Below, piece by piece: positions 11,563-21,936 of a DNA stretch of 64,000 nucleotides. Below the pieces are notes generated by a model. It searched no databases and was not told the origin of the DNA. It saw nothing but the letters and a program-made list of their open reading frames with translations. The stretch lies in NCBI GenBank assembly GCA_036346255.1, contig CM070636.1, positions 25,489,539-25,553,538 of the forward strand. Reading direction: 5' to 3'. Both the position numbers and the translations under genes were made by a program. Source of the DNA: Ampelocalamus luodianensis. Taxonomy: Eukaryota > Streptophyta > Magnoliopsida > Poales > Poaceae. Numbering within the stretch: the first letter of the stretch is position 1; each line of letters begins with the position of its first letter.

Positions 11563-11703
11563 GCCCCAAAGCTAGCGGGGGATTAGCGTGGTATCTTGAT
11601 ACACAATTTAATATACGCTAGCTCTGTGAGGTTAAATTGTTGATCTTTTTGGGGATTAGCGTGGTATCTTGATACATAATTTAATATACACTAGCTTTGG
11701 GGC
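11563..11703. mobile_element. 141-bp MITE-like repeat with 13-bp inverted ends
   Basis: GCCCCAAAGCTAG at 11563-11575 is repeated exactly in reverse complement at 11691-11703. Inside, a unit beginning GGGGATTAGCGTGGTATCTTG occurs twice (11577 and 11651, period 74 bases). The flanks do not show an obvious target duplication. The size and perfect inverted ends fit a miniature inverted-repeat element, superfamily unknown. Confidence 0.55.
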
Positions 11704-11896
11704 AAAACCAAGGTACCACATCTTGTTCTCTTTTAGAGGCATCTTGCTCAAACTATATTGATTCATTTCTGAAATCAATTCCTTCGATTGAGATTTTAGT
11801 GTCTTTATTTGCACATCTTGGGTTGGTCACTTCCAGTCTTACTGAGCTCATGATGTTCCAATGTTAATTATTCTTGTTTGATGTTCTTTCAGATTG
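11704..11896. other. No feature seen
   Basis: AT-rich sequence between the MITE-like repeat and the copia LTR, with no coding or repeat signal that I can support. Confidence 0.3.
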
Positions 11897-12355
11897 GTTG
11901 TGGAACAAGGGGGGATTATGGGTGATTAATCTAAGGCTAAACATGATCTAATGACATTAACCTTAGCTCAATCATGAACACATAGCATAATCTTTAGAGC
12001 GGAAGCGTTAATTAACATACCCGAAGGTGAAGACGCCATTAGGGTTGTAGATCGGTTGATGTAGAGGTGGTCGGCGGGAGTAAATGGTGTCGTGGACGAG
12101 GACGAAGGTGGCAAGGTGATGGCGGAGGGCTTCAGTCTTCATCCACCTTAGTGCTCGTGAGAGATCGGGTGTGTGTGGGATTTTCGTAGTCTTGAATCAC
12201 CGTAGTCCGAGCCTACCGAACCCCCTTTAATTCATATAGCGCTCGGTGACCGGGACCGAAACCAAACGTGTGTTGGTTGCACCTCCGATTAGGGCACGAG
12301 TGGAGGCGTGGCCCCCTGCAATCTCGGGATGCCGTTAGCCGAGATCAACCCAACA
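11897..12355 (-). mobile_element. Copia 3' LTR (approximate left edge)
   Basis: The right edge at 12355 is well placed: on the minus strand a polypurine tract (AAAGGGGAGAA, plus 12356-12366) is followed by TGTTGGGTTGATC, the standard PPT-LTR junction. The left edge is inferred from a TGTGGAAC start near 11897. It belongs with the copia pol tail at 12545-12619 and the pol pieces at 14995-15990. Confidence 0.55.
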
Positions 12356-12366
12356 TTCTCCCCTTT
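12356..12366 (-). other. Polypurine tract of minus-strand copia element
   Basis: Reads AAAGGGGAGAA on the minus strand directly before the LTR start TGTTGGG. It primes plus-strand DNA synthesis in this element class. Confidence 0.65.
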
Positions 12367-12544
12367 GATCGTAAGGCTAACATCATAAGTCCATTATCAA
12401 TAAAATAGCATACCAAGGTAATGCGTCGCATGGCCAATGAAGTACCATATAACCTCAGTACCTATAGTGTACTATCCCATCTTGAAATGGATATTCATTA
12501 TACTTAATGGGAGTTGGTTTACTTTAAGGTCCTTTTATCCAGAA

Positions 12545-12619
12545 TCAGAGGCTTTCCAATAAACCCATGCTGGCAATATGATCACGAAAGATATTGGGTG
12601 GTAAGCCTTTAGTAAGTGG
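12545..12619 (-). pseudogene. Copia pol C-terminus (RNase H end)
   Basis: On the minus strand this reads TKGLPPNIFRDHIASMG and then LLESL before a stop. This is the familiar end of Ty1/copia polyproteins after the ADPLTKGLP motif. The preceding residues MLADPL lie at 14995-15010, so the solo LTR at 12620-14994 splits the reading frame within this motif. About 190 bases of non-coding sequence separate the stop from the polypurine tract. Confidence 0.85.
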
Positions 12620-14994
12620 TGTAATACCCCGAATGTTTCTACGGAAGGAGAGTAAACGAAAAAGGGGTTTTTCTGTAATACTCCAACTTATTGTAATGAA
12701 GGAAGCAGTGAAAAGAGAAATTAAACTTTAGACGAGGAAAATCTGCAATTCTTTGACAACTGGGCTTGGGCTTTGGCCTAGGAGGCCCATGAGGCCGACC
12801 ACTAATAAAGGAGGGGAAACCCTAGCCCACCACTATAGCACGCATTGCCACAGTGTTCGCCGCGCTCTGGTGCGCGCCTCCTTGCACTCCGTTGCTCTCT
12901 CTTGGTGATGCTCTCCCATTCTTTGTCGGCCAAGGAGAAAGGTGGAAGGAGAGAGAGAAGAAGAGGAGATGAGCATCTAGCGGGGTAATTCAGCGGGCAG
13001 CGTGTCTCCAAGGGTAACGATTGCGGTTGTTGTTGTTTGATTAGTCGTAGAAGTGAAACCGATTAAATTTGATTAGATCAAAGTCTATCTGTTGGAAATT
13101 CAATTCTGTCCAGTAGTTTGCGCGTCTGTTTTCGCAATCTTAGAGGCCGAATCAGAGGATCCCATCTCCTAGAGTATTGTAGGTTTTGTTCTTAGCTTTC
13201 GGTGGCCGCCAAGAACACTAAATTCCGACTTTCGAGTCAAAAGTTATGATAGATGTATTATCTGCTGTCCAGAATCCTGACGAGAATTAGCAGTCTCTGT
13301 ATATGTTGATATATGGCCTAGTTAGAGGGTGATTTAGAGGTCTTGCCCATAACAAATTTTGAAGGTGATATCACTAGCTTTCAGGATTTATAAAGAACAC
13401 CTCATTTGGATTTATAGATCAAAAGTTATGCACTTTTCATTGTGACTGTCCAGATTGTAGGTCAGTCTGTCCAGATTGTATGTCGGTTTCTATCTTTAGT
13501 TTTGACCCGTGTGCCACTTTTGTTAAAGGCAAAATATGAATGTCTTGCTAACTAGGTTATTGTAGGTAATTTCATAACCTTTTCAGATTGTTAAAGAACA
13601 CTCAATTCGGAGTTGTAGTTTAAAAGTTATGGACGTTTTAGTTCTGCTGTTCTAATTGCTCGATCAGATTCTGTTCTGCTGTTTCGTTTGTGATTAGCAA
13701 TTTAGTTTGGCCGAATTGGGTTATCTCGTCAACTACAAAGTTGTAGATATATTTGTTAAGCTCGTGTAGGATCTGAGCTCATCTCTTTTGGAGTCCCAGA
13801 TCATTAGTTTTGGTCTTTACCGTGCTGCTGTCCCGATGGGATTCCATGTTCTCTTTGGAATTTCAGATTCGGGTTATGACTATGTTTTGGGTGTGCAAGA
13901 GGGTAGTGTAGAATATTAATTCATGATGGGCTCTATGTTGTTCTTATTTCGGTTATTTAATTGTTTAGGCCGCGAGTCTACGGGTTTGGGAGCGCCATCG
14001 TTGCTCGCTAACGCGTCGCAACGCGAAGGCAAGTACTTTGTTGGTTTTAAGTCTTTGTGATTGTGAATGTTTACATGAATATGATGTGACATCTTGTGAT
14101 ACCGAAATGCTGAATTGGTTATGTTCTATCAATATGTGGAGTAAATGCCGAAAGATGATATTAGCATTGTTCATGTTCATATCATGCATCCTTTTATTCA
14201 TGCTATGTCCACGGGGTGGGTGTAAGTCCCACCATTCCAATGTGGGCGAGTTTGGACATTGTCATGTCCCGTCCACGGAGTGGATTGAAAGACCCATCAA
14301 TTCCGGTATGGGCACGTAAGACCCATCAATTCCGGTATGGGCGCTTTGGACACCTATATGAAACGTTCTTCATATAGGACTTGGATCCCGCACTTTTGTT
14401 AAGGTGCGGGCTTAAGTGAACATCGACGGTGTGTCACTCGCTATACCGGTATAAGCATGTGTGCGATCCATCCTTGAGTACATTCATTCATGCCATGCAT
14501 TCCTAAGTTTTCATTCGATGTATGCTCATATTCTCTTATGATGATGACTTGTTCATATGTGTGTTATGTCCCTTTTCTTTGTACTTGTTGAGTCGTGGAC
14601 TCACTCTTGCGTTGTTTGTTTATTTTAGGTAACCCACGATGTTGGCTCACTTGGGAGGAGTAGACACACACTACTTGTTCACATCATCCAATTCATGTTC
14701 AAGATTAAATTTAGTTCTATCTTACATTCGTAAATGATGAACTGTAATAATAAATTTATAATTGGTGAAGGAAGGATACCTTCTCCACATTGATGTTGAA
14801 TTATTACTGCATGTGAACTTTCATTATCAATGAACTGAAATAAATAGATTAGATGGTGAAGGAAGGATACCTTCATCATGTCTTGGTTGTTTTGATACTA
14901 TTATTAGTTGATTTTATTCAAATTCTTCCGCATTATGGATGTATGTTAGATGTTTTAGGTGACATCTTGGCTTCCGAATAGCCAGGGTGTTACA
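12620..14994 (+). mobile_element. Family A solo LTR (2375 bp), target duplication AGTGG
   Basis: It starts TGTAATACCCC and ends GGGTGTTACA, flanked by AGTGG at 12615-12619 and 14995-14999, inside copia pol. No internal region is present, so it is a solo LTR left by recombination between two LTRs. From left to right it holds a CCACTATAGCACGC promoter-proximal segment, a purine-rich GGAGAGAGAGAAGAAGAGGAG tract near 12948 (conserved in position in all family A copies), several AAAAGTTATG-type segments, a hairpin row at about 14250-14410 and a GTTGAGTCGTGGACTCAC block near 14587. Relatives are at 16776-19031, 47015-49189 and 59170-61794. Confidence 0.9.
14225..14410 (+). repeat. Hairpin row in family A LTR
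   Basis: Successive inverted repeats are CCCAC/GTGGG (14228-14246), GGACAT/ATGTCC (14254-14269), TCCAC/GTGGA (14272-14284), two CCCAT/ATGGG units in a 30-base tandem repeat (about 14292-14341), a 10-bp stem CCTATATGAA/TTCATATAGG (14353-14378) and CCCGCAC/GTGCGGG (14388-14410). The units are separated by short linkers such as AAGACCC. Confidence 0.75.
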
Positions 14995-15990
14995 AGTGGA
15001 TCCGCAAGCATTGACTTAGTACTAATATGCTTGATACTAATGGTTTGATCCTGGATTCTGTCTTTCACAACATGATACTTAATGTCAATGTGTTTGGCAG
15101 CACCACTTGACTTATTGTTACTCGCATAAAAGACTGTGGGTTCGTTATCGCAGTATAAAGTTAGTGGTTTAGAGATGTTGTCTACCACTCTAAGTTCTGG
15201 GATAAAGTTCTTAAGCTATACAGCTTGCCTGGTGGCCTCATAACATACCACAAACTCAGCTTGCATCGTTGAAGATGCCGTAAGGGTTTGTTTGGAGCTT
15301 TTCCACAAGATAGCTCCTCCAGCGAGTGTGAAGATATAACCTAACGTGGATTTCTTAGTATCAACACATCCCGCAAAATCTGAATCTGAATAACCAACAA
15401 CTTTAAGGTTATCAGAATTCTTATATGTGAGCATGAAATGCTTAGTAGCTTGCATATAGCGCAAAGCTTTCTTAACGGCATTTGACTGATATCTCCCAAG
15501 CATCCCGGTTACAAAAAGCCAAATCAGGGCGTGTGCATACTTGAGCATACATAATGCTTCCGACAGCTGAAACATAAGGAACCGACTTCATCTGATCAGT
15601 TTCATATTGGTTCCTTGGACATTGAAATATCCCAAACTTAACACCCTTAACAATAGGAGCAGCCGAGCCAGAGCACTTATGCATATTATATCTCTTCAGT
15701 ACTCTGTCAATATATGCCTTATGAGATAAACCTAATAATCCTTTGGACCTATCTCGGTGAATCTCAATGCCAAGAACATAAGAGACATCACCAAGATCCT
15801 TCATATCAAAATTAGATGAAAGAAATCTCTTGGTCTCAAACAGAATATCCTTATCACTACTGGCCAATAAGATGGTGAATTTACTCCCCTTGAACTTAAC
15901 ATATATGCAATTATCAACTTCATTTTCCTTAAAACCAAAATTCCTTAGCGGTAGGACCATAAATGCTTCCATAATTAGGATAATCATCAA
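14995..15990 (-). pseudogene. Copia reverse transcriptase/RNase H, broken
   Basis: On the minus strand the RT C-terminal part reads FGFKENEVDNCIYVKFKG, LGDVSYVLGIEIHRDRSKG, LSHKAYIDRVLKRYNMHKC and VGSIMYAQVCTRPDLAF. RNase H follows with GYSDSDFAGCVDTKKSTLGY, TASSTMQAEFV, YCDNEPTVFYASNN and the AKHIDIKYHVVKD motif. These are Ty1/copia hallmarks. The N-terminal RT, integrase, protease and gag are missing to the right of about 16000. Frameshifts occur near 15500 and 15225. The YVDD box that should follow KFTIL is absent: the frame jumps from KFTIL to LASSDKD at about 15860-15880, which removes the catalytic aspartates. The element was dead before or after the solo LTR insertion at 12620; the order cannot be told. 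Confidence 0.9.
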
Positions 15991-16005
15991 TTGTTAACAA
16001 GAATC

Positions 16006-16775
16006 TCTAGAGTGTAATTGGTGTGTGCTAAAATTTGGTGTGGAGCTTCGCTTAGAGTTGAATGGTTAAAATTTATTTAGTGATAGTATGATTTTGTTAA
16101 AAGAGTTTTGTTTCAATATTGTGGCTTGTGCACTAGCTTTTCTCTAGGACAAGTTGATTGTTGTATTCATATGATTGTTGTATTCATATTGAGATAAAAA
16201 CATTATGAAGCAATTTATTGTGTCTTCAGAAAGTTTTATGATGGATTTACTGGCTATGGTAATTCTTGTAAGAGTGTAATATTTTGTTGTTCATAAGGGA
16301 ATTGTGGAAGTAGTGTTGTTGATTCTTTAAAAAGAAAAGAATTTGCTCGTCCTTCGTGATATTGTGTAAATAAAAGTTTCTCGAGTTTTAGTAGCAATAT
16401 TTTATTTTCATTTGTCGAGATTTGATATTCTCTTCTTATGGGACATGTGCCCCTTAACTGCGCTTTCGTCTCATGTCTTTTATTGTTTCTTGTCATTTGA
16501 CTATTTCTCCTGGTCTTGTGTTTACTACGAGTGGTAAACATTCTTCTGTGTGTTGAAAACTATTTTTTTCACTTCTTTTGAGAAAGGTGCAACCAATTTG
16601 TTTTGTAAAGTCTTTTAGGGTGTATAGTGGCAACTGAATAGTAGTGGTGGTCAAGTATATGATTTTGTGTGATCTTAGGTTGTGAGTTATTGGAGGTGCA
16701 TTGGAGGATGAATTGACTTAAATGGAATGTTTGTCATTGGAGAAAAATTGATTATATTGTTAGAACTAGGATAAC
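16006..16775 (+). mobile_element. Family A element, 3' non-coding region (left part)
   Basis: AT-rich, G/T-biased DNA without coding potential. Together with 19037-20200 it resembles, by eye, the reverse complement of the post-pol region at 61795-64000. It is interrupted by the solo LTR 16776-19031. The join to copia pol near 16005 is abrupt. Confidence 0.45.
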
Positions 16776-19031
16776 TGTAACACCCCAATTCTCAAAGAGC
16801 CTAGAATGCTACCGAAACTAAACTAATCTAGCACAAATTACAAATTTCCGGCAGAGTCTCCTTTGTTTAATCAGCTATACCGAGAGTTCAACAATAAATC
16901 ATAGCATTTAACAAAATTCTCATAATCATGCATGATAATCAAATGAACATACCAAGGCCTGGCCATCTCATTATTACAAATAAACAGTTACTCAAACCAA
17001 AACCATCTATGGGTGATAATCTAACAGTTTATTTATTTCTAAATTGAAGCTAAGTGGTAATCGCCTTAAGAGTGTGATGTAGTGAGTGTATGCAACATCT
17101 ATTCCCTCCCAAGCGTGTTGTTCCTGCTATTGGTACCTAAAACACATTAAAGCAAGAGTGAGCCCAAAGACTCAGCAAGTATCAACTAGGCTATAAACAA
17201 GAACACAAACATAGCATCAATGATCCACAATATCGTTACACTAAACATAGCCTTTTTAACTTATGAAATGCGATCAATGCAATGCTCCTTTGAACTTTAT
17301 ATCTTTTAGCATTTTACCGGTAATGCGGGGTATACAACCGTCGCTGTATACCCTTGCCTGTGCCCTCTGGCACAGGGACCAAGAGCCTATACACCACATG
17401 TATAGGGACCTTTGCCCATCATCTCAATGATGGGGACCTCTTTGCTCATAGCCCACATTTTACAAATGTGGGGACCTCAAGCCCGTCATTGCATGACGGG
17501 GACCTCAACGATAAAAACTTGGTTACCACATAATCAAGATTCAACAAGCTCAACATGCATATGCACAATGACAACATCTTTCATATGCAGGAATTCAACG
17601 TATTCACATTAACATGTAAACATCAACGACATGCGAAAGAATCTTTAACCATAACTAGCAGTCATCAAGATAAACGGTAACTCATCTCATAAACAGGAAT
17701 GCATGGCTAATACGATCAAGACACATAACAATTTCCATCATGCAAACATAAAGGTGCAATAGCCCGAATACTTGCCTCAACCGGGCGAGAACGGTGGACG
17801 CGAAGAGGGTGCTGCCCCTGGGTTCACGCTCCCACCTGAACATAAGATAACCCCAATATAAGACCAACATACTGAACAATAACATAAGAACAACACAATT
17901 GAACTCGCTAACCGCCCAAGTGTTATAAAAAACCTCCAATTTCTAGCGATCGCTTTGGTGATCACTGTGAACAGCCAAATTCTAAAATACATAACTTTCT
18001 GCTCAGGAGTCCAACTAAGATGCTCTTAGAATTTCTGAAAAGGTAATTGAATTACCTAAATAAATTTAGTTGGGGAGCCCGTTTGATTTTGCCATAAACT
18101 TCCCCTACCAACACAAACTACTGAACAACAATTATCACGTCGGTCTCTCTGGATAGTACACTTAAACCTCCATAACTTTTGCTACGAACGTCCAAATCTT
18201 ACGTTCTTTATCTCTCTGAAAAGGTATGGCAATTACCCACATTTTTCGTTATACTGAGATCCCCTGATTCTCCTTTTAAATAGCAGTTTTAACCAGATTC
18301 CCACAGACTCCCAGAAGCTGACAGATTTGCCAGGCAGCGATACTAAAACATTCATAACTTCCTGACCGTTAATCGGATTTGGGTGATCTTGGTGGCCACT
18401 GAAAGCTAAGAAGATAATCTACAAATATCTAGGAGACAAAAACTCCTAATTCGGCCTCTAAATATATGAAACTAGCCGCGCAACATTCTGGACAGAATTG
18501 AACATTGAACAGAATTAAACCGATCCAATCGATCTAATAGCAATCGCCTCTAATGACTATCACACATCACAAGAAACCCGTCGTTACCCTTGACGACGTA
18601 CTGGACGACGACGAACAGGCCCCGAAGAAGATCCTCCTTCTCCTCTCTTCCTTCTCTTCTCCCTTTTCTTCTTCCTTCTCTTCTTTTCCCCTCAATGGGG
18701 GTGGAGGGGAGGTAGGGAGGAGGAGGTTGGGGCGCCGGTTGGAGGAGGGGAGGGGTGAGGGAGGTGGCGCCACAATGGGGGAAGGTGGGGAGTGGAGGGG
18801 AGGGGTGCGGCTAGGGTTGGGGGGAGTGGCGCCCCCCTTTTGGCCGGCCACCCCATGCGCCTCTCCTGGGCCGTGGGCTCAAGCCCAGGATGCCGAAAAA
18901 CTGCGTTTCCCCCTCTACAACTGCAGCAAAACACTCTTTCCAATTAGTCCTTCCCGAAATTCCGTTTAATTCTCTCCCGAAATAATTAATCTCTCCCGAC
19001 TATTCGCTTAACACTCTTTTGGGGTATTACA
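16776..19031 (-). mobile_element. Family A solo LTR (2256 bp), target duplication ATAAC
   Basis: On the plus strand it runs from TGTAACACCCC to GGGGTATTACA, so the LTR is in minus orientation (TGTAATACCCC start at 19031). ATAAC flanks both ends (16771-16775 and 19032-19036). A polypyrimidine tract at about 18630-18690 is the purine tract of other copies on the sense strand. A striking row of six hairpins lies at 17328-17500. Long open frames at 18553-18969 and their antisense shadows are low-complexity and are not called as genes. Confidence 0.92.
17328..17500 (-). repeat. Row of six consecutive hairpins in LTR
   Basis: The stems in plus-strand order are GGGTATACA/TGTATACCC (17328-17353), CCTGTGCC/GGCACAGG (17357-17376), CCTATACA/TGTATAGG (17386-17406), CCCATCAT/ATGATGGG (17415-17434), CCCACATTT/AAATGTGGG (17452-17472) and CCCGTCAT/ATGACGGG (17482-17500). 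The last five are each followed by GGACC or GACC. Loops are 3-8 bases. The stems differ in sequence yet each pairs fully over 8-9 bp. Confidence 0.9.
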
Positions 19032-19036
19032 ATAAC

Positions 19037-20200
19037 CTATAGTGAATTTTGATCCAAAATCTTTTGTTCATGTTGGAGGAAAATTAGAATTGTCAAAAGT
19101 TTGAGGATATCGATCAGATAATCGAAAAATTGTGATTGTGTAAATTGCAAGGTTGTGTAGGTGAAATTGGATGGTGTGGTTTAATGGGGGTCTAAGATTG
19201 GTGAAGTAATTTAATCGTTTTGGGTAGTTAATTCATTAGGGGGATTGTTGATATTAATGAGTGAGGATATTTTGACTGTCGAAATTCTACTCACCGGGTT
19301 TGGAGGATTTCCCTATCAATTATAGCAGAATTTTATTATAGGAGTCTTGGAGATTAAAATTGGGCTTTGTGTTTATACCAAAACTTTGGGTGCCCATGAG
19401 TATGAGTGGAAGTAGTGGAACGAATTGGATTCCGATAATCTGCATGATCATTGATAGAATTGATTTGGTTGTGGTAAGTGTGTCTGTGCTGGGAGTTTAA
19501 GGTGTTTATCATTAAAGAATTGAGGTGATAGGATTCTAGGTGAAATCTATATTGAGGTGCACTGGGAATTATTTGTCGGAATATTTCCTTAGATGAAGGA
19601 ATGGACTAGAGTATCTTTTTGTAGATTAGTAGAGCCTCTGTAGATTGGTGTGGATGTTGTTTTTGGTTTGAGCATATCTTTGATATTGCCAAGTTAAGAT
19701 GAATGTGTTAGTGTGATATGCGATGATTTGGAATACCATGATTTAAAGAGAAGGTCTATTCCTAAAAGAAAGATTAGAGAAAAAGTATGTATTCTCGGGT
19801 AGTGAAGTACCCTCTTGGTTCTTGTTTGAGTTATGCATTTATGACTGATGATATTTACATAGAGAATTGGTTTTATGTTGGCATGCGTGGTCCTTTCTGG
19901 TTAAGAAGAAAGAAAATGGTTGCTTTGGGCATTCGAGTGATTTCGTCTTTGGTTTATGTGGCGTTTATTTGCAAACTGCCTACATAGAAAGAGGAAAGGT
20001 TTCCATGGTGAATCATTCGATTTTGGATTGGACTCTTTTGGAGTGCAGTTGGTAATGAGCGGTTGCATTGTGAATCCTTTGTTTTCAGTTTGGGTTTTTT
20101 TTTGCAAGAGAGTTGGTTCAATACAAGTTCTTTGTGCGTCCTTTGTTAAAAGAGATGCTCATTGCAAAGTGAGGTGATCGATTGAGTGATGAAGTAAGGG
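19037..20200 (+). mobile_element. Family A element, 3' non-coding region (right part)
   Basis: Segments match the reverse complement of 61800-62580 in order by eye, for example GGGAATTATTTGTC, GGACTAGAGTAT, CGAGTGATTTC, TTATGTGG and GGTGAATC. In that element the region lies between pol and the 3' LTR. No coding frame is conserved. The open frames at 19787-20177 are overlapping, AT-rich and unlike any domain. Confidence 0.45.
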
Positions 20201-20274
20201 TTCAAATGTTAGTGTGAAGGTTGTGCGTTTGTGCATGCTTTGTGGGTTTTGCAAAGAAAAAAGATGACTATTGG

Positions 20275-20684
20275 GTGCTCAGGTGCTCTTGAGAGTATCT
20301 CCCACCAAAGGCAATGTACGATTTGGGTATCGAAGGAAAGCTTGTCTCAAGATACATTGACCATTTCTGATAGTTGTGCAAATAGGAAGGTTGGCATATC
20401 TCCTCGACCTTCTAGAGACCATGCGTGGGGTACACAATGTCTTTTATATTCCGGTGTTGAGAAAGTACATGAGAGATTTGGAGTATGAGGTTTCATTAGT
20501 CATTGACCAGCGAGTAAAACTTTACCTTTGAGTCCTGTCTGGTTCGTGTATTGAGAGGTGTTGAGGCATAAGACATTAAAGTATGTCAAGGTGTCGTGGT
20601 CGCATTAAACCAAGCGGGAAGCGACTAGGGAGCTGGAGTCTCGAATGCAAGATAAGTACCCGGAGTTGTTCACGCTGGGTATGT
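20275..20684 (+). pseudogene. Ty3/gypsy integrase C-terminal end, decayed
   Basis: Across several frames the sequence reads SPTKGNVRFGYRRK, GRLAYLLDLLETMRGVHNVF, IPVLRKYMRDLEYEVSLVID, QRVK, then LRHKTLKYVKVSWSH, TKREATRELESRMQDKYPEL and FTLGM. This is the GPF/GPY-type integrase tail and terminal module of plant Ty3 polyproteins, where the usual text is GVHNVFHVSxLRKY. Stops and frameshifts abound. The frame ends GGT ATG TAA, where TGTAA is also the first five bases of the LTR that starts at 20682; the polypurine tract expected between them is missing. Confidence 0.8.
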
Positions 20685-21570
20685 AACATCCATAACACGG
20701 GTTTGTATTTCAAATGTATAAAAATGGGGAGAATTTAAAACTTTTGGATGCATCATATTGCCATTTGAATTTTCTGGATTTTCTTTCAAAGGTTTTGTTG
20801 ATTTTAGAAACCTAATGCTTCAATTGACTAGAAGCATAATCCTTTAAGACTTTTAAAACAATTCTTGTGAACAGTCTCTAAAAATAATTTTATTATGTTT
20901 TGGGACATCTAAATATCTCACCTGAAAAATTTCATAATTTTTAGATTTTGTTTGCTATTTTAAAATGGGCAGTCAAACCTGTCTATCCTAGGTCAGACAC
21001 TTAGATCAGAACATTGTAACATTTCTAGAGAAATATGAATTGCATGAAAAACTTTGGATAATTTACACAAGGTTTTTCTTAGAGTTAGTAACCTCCTGTA
21101 AAAATTTCAGAATTTTTGGAGCTAATCTTCTCGGTCAACTAAATCTCTAACCATCTCAACCTTTGTTTCAAAAACTCAAGCTTAGTACTGTTGGACTCAG
21201 TCCAACCGAGTTGACTTTGTTCGATCGAAACCACCCGCACTGGACTAGACCCCGACTCGAGTCGCGCCACTCACCTGCGCTCTCGGTCCGACCCAACCCG
21301 CTTGCCAAAACCCTGACCTGCCACCTTACCTCAAGTCGCTGACGTGTGGGCCCTGCTCCCCTGTTCTTCTTCTCCACGTGGCCGAGAGCGCCTCGCCCTA
21401 GCCAGCGCACGCCCGTGGCTTCGCTCCGGCTCGCGTCAGTAGCCAATGGCCGCACCCACCGTTCTTGACCAGCGCCTGTGCTTCGCCGAGCCTCACCCAC
21501 GGTCTCACCGCGGCGTCTGCGCCCCCACTTGCCCTGTCTCTTCATTGTCCTCTCAATGTCTCTTAGATGG
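20682..21570 (+). mobile_element. Family C-related LTR, 5' part
   Basis: It begins TGTAACATCC and parallels 27887 onward: TTGTATTTCAAATGTA, the AAAATGRGG segment, TTAAAACTTTT, and further on the CTCGAGTCG-containing GC-rich part (about 21180-21420). It is joined on the left to the integrase tail of presumably the same element, so it would be the 5' part of that element's 3' LTR. The right end is lost near 21540-21570, where minus-strand gag-like sequence of the next element begins. Confidence 0.65.
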
Positions 21571-21724
21571 TCAAACGACAAATCACTCCACGGTTGCGGT
21601 AGTTCTCTATATAGTTGGTACCATGGTACATTAGACGATCGAATCCTCCAAGCACCTGCAACAACTTCCAAAGCTCTGCGGGAAGTCTTCCCTTGTGCTC
21701 ACCATAGTTCTGAAGACGAGGCAT
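21563..21724 (-). pseudogene. Short gag-like N-terminal ORF of family B element
   Basis: An ATG at 21724 on the minus strand opens 53 codons beginning MPRLQNYGEHKGRLPAE and ending IENYRNRGVICRLTI before a stop at 21563. It lies about 200 bases downstream of the primer-binding site of the LTR at 21937-25099, the usual place for the start of gag. The YHGTNYIE....CRLTI pattern resembles N-termini of some plant gypsy gag proteins, though I cannot name the family firmly. The element is truncated just after it by the family C LTR fragment. Confidence 0.4.
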
Positions 21725-21919
21725 CTGTCACGACAGACAAGAGGGTAAAAACCAATTTAAAACAGCGGGGAGAGGAGAAATTTCAGCAATAATTGAGTCA
21801 AGAGAGATATAAGAGGAGTTAAGAAATTCATTAATCTTACAAGTTAATGTTATTTAGAAAATAATTTGGACACTCTAAGGATGGCTGATCTAACTAAGGT
21901 CAAGACCTACAGTCAGTAT
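21725..21919 (-). other. 5' untranslated leader of family B element
   Basis: AT-rich leader between the primer-binding site and the short gag-like frame on the minus strand, with no coding potential. Confidence 0.45.
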
Positions 21920-21932
21920 GACTCTTATACCA
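21920..21932 (-). other. Primer-binding site (tRNA-Met type), degenerate
   Basis: The minus strand reads TGGTATAAGAGTC just inside the LTR end CCCGACA, against the family consensus TGGTATCAGAGCC complementary to initiator tRNA-Met. Two mismatches are visible. It fixes the LTR to the right as the 5' LTR of a minus-strand element. Confidence 0.7.
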
Positions 21933-21936
21933 CCAC

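Noticed and set aside
17328..17500. CRISPR-like reading of the regularly spaced hairpins
   Set aside because: There is no constant repeat of 23-47 bases with unique spacers; the constant part is only about five bases and the variable parts are palindromic. The host DNA is a plant LTR.
18553..18969. 138-codon frame and antisense partners
   Set aside because: Low-complexity purine/pyrimidine tract inside a solo LTR with confirmed target duplication.
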